The notes beneath the pieces are model-generated. The model searched no databases. It saw nothing but the letters and a program-made list of their open reading frames with translations, and was not told the DNA's origin. A stretch of DNA of 64,000 bases from the NCBI GenBank assembly GCA_026122225.1, contig JANEZZ010001905.1, forward strand, positions 2,792,001-2,856,000, written 5' to 3'. The DNA is from Heloderma charlesbogerti (Eukaryota; Chordata; Lepidosauria; Squamata; Helodermatidae). The translations under genes were made by a program, and so were the position numbers. Below, in pieces: positions 11,460-21,486 of this stretch (within the stretch, counting starts at the first letter, position 1; each line of letters begins with the position of its first letter).

Positions 11460-11680
11460 CATGTGAGGTACTGAGCAAGCCAATAATCTTAAAAGAGAAC
11501 GGCAAGTAAGAAGACAAATGCGCCATTAGATATACACGCACATCCTCAAGACATCCTAGATGACAGGGAAGGCATACGGACTGGCATTGTCGCATTGGTA
11601 CCAGGGGGGTAGGTTCCTTGGGAGGGTCTTGCATGGTGTTGCTTTGGCAGCCCCTTTAATAGCTTACAGTCAGTTCTTAG

Positions 11681-12321
11681 TAGGGCTGTGCACCACTTCG
11701 GCCCAAAGCCCAAGTTAAAGCGGGCTGCTTCGGGCCACTTTGAGCCCCTTCCGAGGCGAAGCGGAGGGGGCATGAAGAGACCTGGGGCGAGTAGGGGGCT
11801 CTCTGATGCGCCTTGGTGCACTTCGGAGCTTCGGCACCCCCAGCCCAGCTACGTCAGCTCCTCCAGGTCCTTACCTGAGCTGCCCATCACAGTCGTCATC
11901 ACCGCTGCTGCCACCATCATCCAGCTGCTGCCGTCACCGCCGCCAGCTCCTGAGGCCTGACGCACACCGGCTCTTGTTGCAGGGAGTCACCATTTCAAAT
12001 GGTGACTTCCAGGAACTTCCGTTTTAAAAATGGCAACTCCCTGCAATGAGAGCCGGCACACGGCCCGGCTTCAGGAGCTGGCAGTGATGAGGATGGTAGA
12101 GGAGGAGGAGGCAGCGATGGAGGAGGAGGCCCAGGTAAGGAGCTGGGGGGTTGTGTGGGGGTATTGGGGTCCCGAAGTGGGATTCGGCCCTCTGAATCCT
12201 GCTTCAGGTTTGGGGCTGAGTCACACACACCACCGCCCAAATCAGCCCAAGCCGAGTCAGGCCTGCCTCTGAAGCCATAAAGCAGCTTCCAAGTCAGATC
12301 AGAGGGTCCCTCACAGCCCTA
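11681..12321. mobile_element. hAT-B copy 1
   Basis: It starts TAGGGCTGTGCACCACTTCG and ends CACAGCCCTA, with a perfect duplication GTTCTTAG at 11673-11680 and 12322-12329. The core (about 11870-12145) is a long imperfect palindrome. 'ccggctcttgttgcaggga' is mirrored by 'tccctgcaatgagagccgg', and trinucleotide-like GCT/GGA runs lie on the arms. The arms end in outward splice-donor-like motifs: 'ccttacctgag' on the left and 'caggtaagga' on the right. The frames inside are GC-rich chance frames. Confidence 0.9.
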
Positions 12322-12329
12322 GTTCTTAG

Positions 12330-13248
12330 GCCTCCCTATGGCCCCATGTGAGCAGCATGAACCAGAAGACTCCCTAAGCTCAGTCTCCTGTCTCTGCACT
12401 TCCCATGGTGTGGTGGGCAAGCTGTCTTTCAGAGAAAGTCATCTGGCCTTCTCATGGAGAGAGAAGTGCCCTTGAGAAGCGCCCGCTCATTTGCTGGAAC
12501 ACCACTTGCAAACCGCTCAGTTGCCTCCTGTGCCCAGATTGCACCATCTGATCTGCCTTGCGAGCTCGTCTGTGGATGCCTTTGCCTTGCAGTTCAGCTA
12601 GATGGCTGTTCTGGGTGGCCTTCCATTTGGATGAATTGACTTCTTCCCTTTCTCCAGAGCACCAAGCAAACAAACATTGATAGGCCCTCTCACAGCCAAT
12701 GCTTTCCATAACCGGAGAGATGACTAAGTGGGATGCGAGCAAATTAGACATCTGTTTCTCCCATGCGGCTCTTTTTCATTACAAAAAATGCCATCTCTGC
12801 AACACAGAGCGTGGAGGGAGGGATTCGGGGCGGAGGGGGGCAGAGAGAATGAAGCAAATGAGAATAAAAGGCCTGGCTTTATTTCTGAAGAGGAATGTGA
12901 TGTCTGATTGGCGCATTCTCCTTCAGGTCCACTTTTCTCCTCTCTGGTGGATCATCACAGGTCTTTTTTTAGACGGGGCAGTAATGCTGCCTCAAGCTGG
13001 TACTGGCGCAAGGAGCAGCAGTACCTGCTGACTGACTGGAGTGTATTAAAGGGTAGTTCATTAGCCGAACATGGCTGATGTAGGGCCAGGAAAAGATTGC
13101 TCAGAGGATGCTTTCAGAATATTGACTCGTCCTCAGCTGAAAGAAAGAGGCCCCAGCCATGCTTGGTTATTCCTGTGTTTGAAAGGTTGACATGGCAACT
13201 AGACCCTCTCTGGCTCATTCTTAATCTCCTGGCAGGCCGGAAGAAGCT
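12330..13248. other. Unassigned sequence, possibly host non-coding
   Basis: I matched no repeat family here. The block around 12640-12810 (from 'gagcaccaagcaaacaaaca' to 'ccatctctgcaacacagagc') does not recur elsewhere in the window and has balanced composition. It is a candidate single-copy or conserved non-coding stretch. The open frames on both strands show no recognisable domain. Confidence 0.3.
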
Positions 13249-13256
13249 GCTGGCAG

Positions 13257-13645
13257 TAGGGTAGCCTTGTGTCCTACTTTGAAGAGGACAGTCCTCTATT
13301 TTAAGGGCTATGTGCCCCATTCCTGTCATCCCTGCTTCTAGAGCCAGCTCCCAATCTTACCAGGAACAGTCCTGTGGTTCAAGGACCAGGAAGAGCAGTC
13401 TAGCTGGGGAGCTGTGTTCAGCAGAGAGCACGCGGAGAAAGATGTTGTATGCAGTCCAGGTCTGGTTTCAAGATCAAGCACTATCAGAAGGAAGACCAGA
13501 GGGGGCCTTGAAGTGGCCTATCAAGAGTTAGCATATGGGCAGCAGACTGAGCAGGCAGGCACACTGGTCACCTGGCCACAGTGTCCTCTTTTGTGGTGAT
13601 GCATTTCCTCTCTTCCTTTTCGATGAGGCATAAGCGGCCAGCCTG
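13257..13645 (-). mobile_element. hAT-E, second full copy (reverse orientation)
   Basis: It starts TAGGGTAGCCTTGTGTCC and ends GCGGCCAGCCTG. A perfect 8-bp duplication GCTGGCAG lies at 13249-13256 and 13646-13653. Its left 'cctactttgaagaggacag' and right 'gtcctcttttgtggtgatgc' are the reverse complements of the ends of the 11.1-kb copy. Confidence 0.85.
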
Positions 13646-13653
13646 GCTGGCAG

Positions 13654-14073
13654 ACTTGTAGGGTTGAAATGGTGTGCCAAGAATAGGCCTGGTGTCACAC
13701 AGAATTCGCAGGCAGGTGCCTGAGCCCTAGCACGGCTCATCACAGAAGGCTGCCCTACTCTTGCCCCCTTTTGAAAATGTCTGCCAGGGCTCTGATCAGT
13801 CCTGGGCAGTTTGGTCTGGGAGGTGCCATTCCAGTTTTCCACAATGCCCTTGCATAGTGTCACTCCAAAGCATGGCAAGAAATTAAAATGGCAGCTCCTA
13901 GTCACCTGGCATGGATCAGGGCACCGCTGCTGGCCAAGTCAACTCACCAGGCCTCACCCACACAGAAAAGGGCCCAGTGACAGAGGATGGGGCCCTCCTG
14001 AGGGCCTCAAACTTGAAACTGGCCCCAAAGGCTACATGATGCAGACACATCAAGAACACTGTACTACTGGAGT
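13654..14073. other. Unassigned sequence
   Basis: There is no recognised repeat or gene. Overlapping open frames on both strands (for example 13528-13905 minus) show no domain. Confidence 0.25.
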
Positions 14074-14255
14074 TAGGGATGCCAGAGAAATCCTCAAGGG
14101 ATTCCAATGAGTTCAGAGTTCTATGAATCCACCCCCTATGCATTCTGCACCAGACTGCCTTATTCCAAGTCACATGGATTCCAGAGATTTGTGCTAATTC
14201 GCACTTGTGCTAATGCGCATTAGTGCAAGTGGAACAAAAGTCTCATACATCCCTT
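14074..14255. mobile_element. Short hAT-A-like element (uncertain)
   Basis: It starts TAGGGATGCCAGAGAAA and ends TCATACATCCCTT, matching family ends over about 180 bp, with an internal 'gtgctaatgcgcattagt' palindrome. The flanks (ACTGGAGT and AAAAAAAA) do not match, so the insertion is not proven. Confidence 0.5.
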
Positions 14256-14666
14256 AAAAAAAAAAAAATCCAATTCCGTCAGTGAGTGGATGATGGAATG
14301 AAAGATGCCAAACAATCCACAAAACACAGATGGAATGGATTTAACAAAATCCATACCTCCCTACTTGGAGCTAAGAGCAAGATCTCGGACCCCCCTGCAC
14401 TCCTTGGGAACTGAATGTGTTTTCAGTAGATCAAGACACAAGTCAGTACAGGCTGAGAACATGGTCTAGGCAGGCCGTAGAGATCAAATCCACAAGGACG
14501 AGTCAGCCCAGAGGCAGCAAGCCACAAAGCCAAATTCAAAGCCAAGGGAGGGGTCAGGTCCAGCAATGGGGCAGAACATGTCGTCTGCTGACAACCGTGC
14601 TAGCTGATGGAACCCACATTTTCAGATGTTGGGGACAGACAACAGGGGGAGGCACAGTCTATATAC

Positions 14667-15470
14667 TAGAGCTGTTGAACCTCTCTCAGCCCAGGGGCCA
14701 TATTTTGAGTAAGCTCGAGGGGGGGGGCGCATTCCAGTGCTGGGTGAAGCCCAAGTCAAAATGGGGTGAGGCCAAAGGCAAAAGGGACGGGGCCAAAAAC
14801 CAAAAACGAGTGGAAGATTTTGGCTTAAAGTTCTGGCTGCCAATAACTGCCAATAACGCCTGGGACTTACTGCCAAGTCTCAGGAGAGGCATTTCAACCT
14901 TTGAGAACAGGGAAGAAAATTCTCGACAGCGGGAGGCCCCCAAGTGATCGGCAGCTGGGGGGGAAGGGGCAGGGCGAGGGCCGGCCCTATAACGAGGCAG
15001 CCTGATGCGGGCGCGTCAGGTGGTGGAATGGGAAGAGCGGTGCGTCGCACTGCTCTCCCCCTCCACGGGGCCCGCGGCTTCTTGCTGCTGCCGGCTGCTC
15101 CCTCCCACCCACCTCCCTCGTCGCGCGCTCGCTGGTTTGCTCCTGGCTGCTGCCCAGCTGCCACTTCTGTCTGCCCAGCCAGCCACATCTTCTTCCAGTG
15201 GCCATGGCGGCAAGGACTGCGCCGCTGCCCCTGCCACCTCCTCCACCCCCTCTCGAGGAAGAGAGAGAGAAAGAGAGCGGGCAGGTGAGCGAGCGGGGCC
15301 CGCTGGCCAGGCAACTGGGCTGGGCAGGAGGGGGAGTCGACGAGATGCCCTGGGCCAGGCCCGGGTGAGGGGAAAGGGGCGTAGTCATCTGGGAAGCCCT
15401 GGAGGGCCTGGCTGGGAGCTCAGGTGGGCCAGATTTGGCCTGCAAGCCTGAGGTTCCGCACCTGTGCTAT
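14667..15470. mobile_element. hAT-J-like element with a CpG-rich core
   Basis: The left 'agagctgttgaacctc' and right 'gaggttccgcacctgtg' are inverted ends of a Charlie-type hAT pattern. The flanks 'ctatatac' and 'ctatgaaa' match in 5 of 8 positions, so the boundaries are tentative. The core at about 14985-15400 is GC- and CpG-rich. It includes 'gggccggccctataacgagg', which looks like the start of a further hAT nested inside. Frames on both strands (up to about 170 codons) look like composition artefacts. Confidence 0.5.
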
Positions 15471-16529
15471 GAAAAGATAGCCCCAGGTGTTCCCTTTCAT
15501 CCTCCCCCTGGTCTCTCCCATCCTTCTCCTTCCGTTGTAATCCCCCCTTCACACACACATTGTTCAGATTGTAGGCTCCTCGGTCAGGGGCAGGGACCTC
15601 CCTTTTTTGTGCACACTCTGCAGTGCCTCGTACATGGACGGTGCCGTATAAATAATAACTGCTGACAATAACCTTTAAATGTCGTGTCTGAGATTTGTTA
15701 AAGATGCTTTGTGCTCCACGTCTGACACAGCAGCCTCTAACAGCGTCTGATGTTACCGTGTTGTTAACAACAGTGGCTGTAAACACATTCACACTTCTTC
15801 CTAGAGAGACAGAGGAAGCGTGTTTGTTTGGCCATGATTTACAACCTACCGTCTTGTCTGCATTGTAAAGATGCATAATTGCCCTATTTTCCCTCCCCAC
15901 CCCATCCCCCCCACATCATCTCTTAAGTAGCTCACACACCAGAAAACTAAATGCTGCATCCTTTGACGGTTTTCTTTTTTCTTTTCTTTTTTTTTAAGGG
16001 GGGAGGAGTAGAGATAATATTGAACTAATTTCTGTCAAAGGAAGATACAGTTTTCAGACAAATCCTCACTGCTCAGCATGGGGAGATAACAGCCTCTTTT
16101 CTAAACATAATGATACCTTACCATATAGGGTCTTTGTTCCTTTCTTGTTTATTTTAATTTCAGGAACAGCTTAGCACTGTTAAATGTTGGCTAAGTACCA
16201 ATACCGAAATATGAAACAACCTTGCCGGGGGTGGGGGGAGGTGGACAGGTTAAAAGAGTTAAGATTGAATGGAAAGTTGTTGCAACTACAAACCACCCTC
16301 CCTTCCTCCCCCCCCCCAATTCTTTACCTTCTTTTCATCTAAAAAAAATATGGATTTCACCATTGCTGGGAAAACATGTGGGATGCGACACAGAGCATAG
16401 ACCTCAGTCTCCTAAGAACATCAGCTTTCATTCCTTTAAAAAAAGCAAATTTCTAGCCCTTATGATTTGAAGATACATTTGAACGCTGGGATAAATGGGT
16501 TTTCTCTTTTCTGTCCCTTTATCATCTGT
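15471..16529. other. Unassigned sequence, possibly host non-coding
   Basis: The block at about 15665-15880 ('atgtcgtgtctgagatttgt' onward) is not seen elsewhere in the window and looks single copy. The rest holds poly-pyrimidine and poly-C patches. No exon with clear splice sites and a sensible frame was found. Confidence 0.3.
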
Positions 16530-17850
16530 TAGGGTGGCTATTTATGCATCACCAAAAGAAAGGGAAAAATACATCACCCATAAATGGAACAAAAGTAGGG
16601 CTGCGCACCACTTCGGCCCCAGGCCTGAACCCCGAGTCAGTGGGTTGCTTCAGGCCACTTTGTGCCCCTTCCGAGGTGAAGTAAAGGGGGCACGAAGTGG
16701 CACGGACAGGGTCGGGGGCTCACTGAAGTGCTCGGCGCACTTTGGAGTTTCGGCCCCCGGCCCGGCCCCCCCCCCGGCCCAGCTCCCCCCGGCGCCTAAA
16801 CGTTTAGGCTTAACCTGAGCTGCCTTCTCCGCCACTGTGCCACTGCCTTCTTTTTCTTCTCCACCACTGCAGCACCACCGCTGCACCATCTTTGCCACCG
16901 CCGCCACACCGCTGACACCTTCGCCACCACCCGCCACCACAGCTGCTGCTGCTGTCTTCACTGTTGTCCGCCGCCGCTGCTGCTGCCGCCATCTCCTGAG
17001 GCCTGGAAGCACAGTGACTCTTCTTGCAGGGAGTCACCATTTTAAAAATGGCAACTCCCTGGAAGAAGACTAGTCGTCATGCATCCAGGCCTCAGGAGAT
17101 GGTGGTGGCGGCGAAGAAGACGACGACGATGGAGAAGGTGGCAGCGTGGTGACGGAGAAGGTGGGGGAGAAGGTGATGGTGTTGGCAGCAGAGGAGGAGG
17201 CGGCCTAGGGAAGAAGCTGGGGGGTTGCGTGGGGGCGTCGGAGGGGACCCAAAGCGGGGTTCGCCACCCAAACGTGGCTTTGGATTTGGGGCCGAGGTGG
17301 GTCGGGGGCCCCCCGAATCTGCCCAAGCCGGATCGGGCCTGCCTCGGAAGCCTCAAAGCGGCTTCTGGGTCAGATCAGGGGGTCCATGCACAGCCCTAAA
17401 CAAAAGAGGATGGATTTGCATAAAATCTTCAGTGGGGGTGGTATAAAGAGGCACAACAGCAAAGCAGTAAAGAGGCTCTGAATCCATTGCAGATGCAGCC
17501 AGCCTGAAGGTAAAATGTATAAGAAAAACAGAAAGACTAACAACAGCTTATTAAAAATATAAAATATAAAAATATATATTTTAATACCCTGTTTTTAGTC
17601 TTTCTATCTTTCATATGTGTATGTATGTATGTATGCAAATTTGGAAATAATTTAGAAATAATTACTATACTTTAAATGCAATACATTTTAGCCTAGGGCA
17701 GAGGACTGTGCCTGCACATTCTGCTCTCTGGGGGCTAACTGCTGGTGGACAACTTCAAGGCCCAGCTCTTCCTTCTGACGGTCCTTTATCTTGATACCAG
17801 ACTTGGACTGGGGAGCCCTTCAACTAGAGGACTCTCCTTCTTTGATAGTG
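16530..17850 (+). mobile_element. hAT-E copy interrupted by hAT-B
   Basis: It starts TAGGGTGGCTATTTATGCATC, like the 11.1-kb hAT-E copy, and runs to 16595. There a hAT-B element is inserted. It resumes at 17399 with 'aacaaaagaggatggatttg' and later shows 'accagacttggactgggga' and 'actagaggactctcc'. The right end is lost where L2 sequence begins near 17850. Confidence 0.7.
16596..17398. mobile_element. hAT-B copy 2 (nested in hAT-E)
   Basis: It starts TAGGGCTGCGCACCACTTCG and ends TGCACAGCCCTA, with a perfect 8-bp duplication AACAAAAG at 16588-16595 and 17399-17406. The core is a long imperfect palindrome of CCG/CTG-type runs centred near 17040. 'tgcagggagtcaccatttt' meets 'aaaaatggcaactccctg' there. 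The right flank restores hAT-E sequence. Confidence 0.9.
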
Positions 17851-18370
17851 AAAAACTGAAATGGAATCCTGGTAAGGTGGAGGCTCTGTGGATGGGTGGT
17901 TCCCAGGTCTGGATGTTGGGTAATTACCTGTCCTGGATGAGCTTGCACTCACTGTACAGGAATGGGTATGCTCTTGGATTTATCTCTGTCAATCAAGGCC
18001 CTCATCTAGCCCACCACTGCATCCAGGCACCAGTCCAGGCTGTGCACAGCCACATCTGATTCAGAGGTAACAGAAACAGGGCTGGGTGTCATTTGCATGC
18101 CAATGACATCTTCTCCCAAATTCCATAATGACCACACCCAATGGCTTCATATAGATGTTAAAAAGCGCTGGTGACTGAAGTGCCCTGTGGCACCCCACAA
18201 GGCACCATTGCCAAGGGGCCAAGGCACAATCCCACAATGCTTTTCTCTGGAACTGACCCCACTGGTAGGAGCAGAACCACTGCAACATAGAGCCCCTTAC
18301 TCCAACCTGTGACCTCACAGAGCCAGTCTAGGGGGATACCATGACCAATGGTATCAAAAGCCTCGAGAGA
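17850..18370 (-). mobile_element. L2 RT fragment with a small internal inversion
   Basis: Minus-strand 17990-18370 gives an L2 reverse transcriptase (FNIYMKPLGVVIMEFG, HANDTQ in place of YADDTQ, then SLDWCLDAVVG). The next expected segment (LNPGKTEALWVGG) is found on the + strand at 17850-17988 as WNPGKVEALWMGG...LSLSIKA. About 140 bp is therefore inverted relative to the rest. The fragment is dead: several stops are present. Confidence 0.65.
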
Positions 18371-20214
18371 TCAAGAAGTGACAGTAATATTTCAATCTTC
18401 AAAGGAAATGTTGAGTTACAAATGATTTGTCAACAAATCAGCAATGCCAAACAGGCTTAACCACTTATCAAAATTCCTTTGCTAAATACAAAAAATGAAA
18501 AGAACACAGCATGATTTCTCAAAGCACCTTCATAAAGGAGAATTCACTGTCATTCAACCGCTGGGAATTCTGAGCTTTTCTATACAAGGCATTTATTGGG
18601 CACTCATCAGTCATCCCCTAGTCGCAGTGATTTATGGGTTCTCTAGATGACCTTGTGACCCTCCAGTTTCAGTTGTTTTTAAAGCACTTATGGTGAGTTT
18701 TTTTAAAGCAGAGAAAATACAGTATTATTTCTGAAAGTGAAAGAAAATGATTTTTCCTCTTGTGTATTTACGCTACTCCTCCCTACCACAGTGCCACCTA
18801 GAGGTTATAAAGTGGGAAAGCAAGAAAGGAAATGCTCTTTGTGTAGTGTTCGGATCTCAGTTCTGTGATGAAACTGAATACAGCGGAATAACAGCCTTGC
18901 GTAAAAAAAACTCTCTGGTTTCTCTAATACAATTGTTTAAGCAGATGCCTGGCCCTGGATATTCTAATCATAACATAACCAGGCCTATGCAGGCCTATGC
19001 AGGCAAACATGGTTACCTGTAATATGAGTAGACCCAAACTGGGAAGGGGATGTGGACGTGCATGGAAGCCGCATCCTCAGCACCCCTGTGCACCCAGCTG
19101 TCTTGTAGATCTTCATGTGTTTAGTGCAAAGATCTGGAAAGCATTCTGTAAGTGCATCCCACTGAGTGCATTCACAAGTACTGAGAACACTGACAAGATG
19201 ACCAAATTTCAAAAAGTTTGGCTAAGGAGTGGGTGAGATACAGCAGTTAAAAGATTTTCCCATGGTGTTTTCACTTATTTTGTCCATTGCTTTTGCTCAG
19301 CCATAATTTGCCTCCAGTTTTTCCTTTTGCCTATTTATATTCTACTAAAACTCAGCATAGAAATGGTTGCTTGCCCCTGCTTTAATGGATTGTAGGGCAT
19401 GTCACCTGCCATGTTATATGCCCCCCCCCAAGCTAGCATATGCACCCAGTAATTTAAATGTTCCTGCACATTATAGCCATAGTTGGGCCTATCAGTTTGG
19501 GCCTATCAGTTGTACAATGGCAATGGTGGCAGGTAACTTTTAAATGCACACACTTCGCAAATCTGCATAATGTCATCAGTTTGTATTGTGCAGTTAGCTG
19601 CACTCCAGGCATGGCATCTCACACATCATGTGCCTTTGTGTCAGTGAATGGAGCACTGACTTATACATGCACCTTTTCCCTATATCTCCTTCCCTTTCCC
19701 AGTCATAACCAGGCAGAACTGGGAAGCTGCTGTAGCTAGATTGTGGGATGTTGGTTATAATTCATCTATTGAGGTGCTGTAGTTTTTAATGTTTTTTATG
19801 CTGAATGGTGGTTGAGAAAGATTTATCGATGTGCCCTTTAAGCTTTCGTTAATTAATGTATTGTGGGTTCTGGGGGTGAGAGAATTAATTGATGGCTTTG
19901 TCCTTTTATTAATACGTTAAAATAATATTTCTGCATTGAGCATGGGCAGGGGAAGGTAAATAAATGGATGAGTTTGCTCCGTAAGTAATGGCTTGAAAAA
20001 GTTTTCATGTTTTACATGTCTAGAGGGTGTAGATGAGTTATGTGTGCATTAAAGAGACAATTTAAGAGCATCTCTACACCAGCCTAAAATTCCGTATTTA
20101 AAACAAGACTTTATGCTTCCATTTTAAATGCAGGATCATGATGGACTCCCTTTACATGTGCTTCCTTCCCCCCCCCCTTTCCCCCTTATCTGAGACTTCA
20201 ATATGTTTCATTAT
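18371..20214. other. Unassigned sequence, possibly host non-coding
   Basis: No gene or clear transposon is visible. A family G-like block lies near 18780-18900. The region at about 19790-20060, AT-rich with 'gttaattaatg' and 'attaattgatgg' motifs, does not recur in the window and may be single copy. Confidence 0.3.
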
Positions 20215-20475
20215 ACAGCCGCCAGATGGTGCTGTAGTCGAGCTCCTCTTATTGTGGGGTTTCTTCTTTTCACAGAGGAACTCAAGAGGAGCTCCAGCTC
20301 TATAATTTGATTGCGCACTATCTCTAGTCTTTTAAAAAATGGAATAAAGGTCATTTAGTGCAGGAGATGCCCTGGAGGTTAATGACATCATCTAAAGGAC
20401 CCGCACACTTCTGTGAGTAACTAGTCTCAATAGCAGGGTAAAAGCTCTGTGTGAAGAAGCCCTAAGTCTTGTTTG
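20215..20475. repeat. Dispersed repeat family G, second copy
   Basis: It contains 'gccgccagatggtgctgtag', 'tttaaaaaatggaataaagg', 'gacccgcacacttctgtgag' and 'agctctgtgtgaagaagccc'. These match, in reverse orientation, the 8.1-8.3 kb copy. The termini are not established. Confidence 0.5.
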
Positions 20476-20637
20476 TGATTGATATATTGTGTAGTGGATT
20501 CATTGGGACTGAATTCCAAGTAAATGGTTTAAAAATAGTGCATTGCACTGGAATATGTGGATTGCTTTATGAATGAATTATTCATATGATTAATTGATCT
20601 ACATGGATCAATCATTAGTTACTTTCTCTGGGGGAAG

Positions 20638-20676
20638 GGGAGGAGGAGGAAGAGGAGGAGGAGGAGGAGGAGGAGA
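20638..20676. repeat. (AGG)n microsatellite
   Basis: An imperfect run of AGG triplets ('gaggaggaggaggagg'). Confidence 0.9.
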
Positions 20677-20689
20677 TGAAGCAAAAGGA

Positions 20690-20885
20690 GTTATGGGCCA
20701 AGATGATAGCTTAGTTGTAGACTTAACTTATGTGCAGAAGGTCCCCAAGTTCAGTCTCAGGCATATCTAGTCAAAAGGATCTCAGGTATCAGGTGATGGG
20801 GAAAACCTAGAGAACCAATCACAGTAGACCACACTGGGCTACATGGGCAAAAAGTAATCTGACCTGGTATAAGGCCTCTTCTGCC
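20690..20885 (+). mobile_element. tRNA-derived SINE (old copy)
   Basis: The head 'gatagcttagttgtagac' (A box-like) and 'aggtccccaagttcagtc' (B box-like) are followed by the SINE body 'caggtatcaggtgatgggga' and the tail 'gacctggtataaggc'. The same family, better preserved, is at 44183-44355. Confidence 0.65.
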
Positions 20886-20919
20886 TACATCATTAACTAA
20901 ACGTAAGAACCCTGCTGGA

Positions 20920-21120
20920 CTGGACTAGACCAAAAGTCCACCTAATCCAGCATCCAGTTTCCCACAATGGCCAACCAGATGCCTCTGGGAAGCCCTCAAG
21001 CAGGACATGACTGGAATAGCCCACTGTTAATCGCCAGCACCTGGAATCTGCAGAAGCATGCTGCTGCTGCTCTCGGGGGTAGCACCTAGCCATCGTGACT
21101 AGTAGCCGTTGATTGCCCCA
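20920..21120 (-). mobile_element. CR1/L3-like LINE 3' end
   Basis: It contains 'ccacctaatccagcatccag', 'caatggccaaccagatgcc' and 'agcaggacatgactgg'. The same unit occurs near 55.1 kb and 61.6 kb, and its sense upstream part is at 45.5 kb. The LINE clade is not certain. Confidence 0.55.
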
Positions 21121-21121
21121 T

Positions 21122-21263
21122 CTCAGCCTTCCTCCATCTGGTGCCCCTCCAGATGTGGTGGACTACAGTGCTGAGCACCCCCAACCAGTATGGCTTTCTG
21201 GGGAATGCAGGGGGTTGTAGTCAAAAACCACCAGGAAAGCACCAGGTTGGGGGAAGGCAGATC
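21122..21263. mobile_element. MITE-like family H copy
   Basis: It contains 'ctccagatgtggtggactac', 'gggggttgtagtcaaaaacc' and 'ccaggttgggggaaggc', so the two halves are inverted copies. This plan, with 'ccagatgt...gactacaac' arms, is seen again at 33.2, 46.6 and 62.2 kb. Confidence 0.55.
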
Positions 21264-21486
21264 TTATATTTTGCATGAATTTGTCTAATCCCCCTTAAAA
21301 GCCGTCTAAGTCAGTGGCCATCATGACACCTCATGGCAGCAAGTTCCATTGTGGAACTATCACAGGGCGGATGTAGGACAGCATCTGAAATCCCTCTTAC
21401 AACCCACACTTTTTTGATACATTGTCCCATGCACAAACCAGAAAAAACAACTAAAAACAATGACCACAGCACTACAGATCAATTTA

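Noticed and set aside
14417..14947. 176-codon frame on the plus strand
   Set aside because: It runs into a hAT-like repeat, has no domain, and is overlapped by frames on the other strand.
14880..15451. Several overlapping frames over 140 codons
   Set aside because: They occur in both strands of a GC-rich repeat core, so they reflect composition and not selection.
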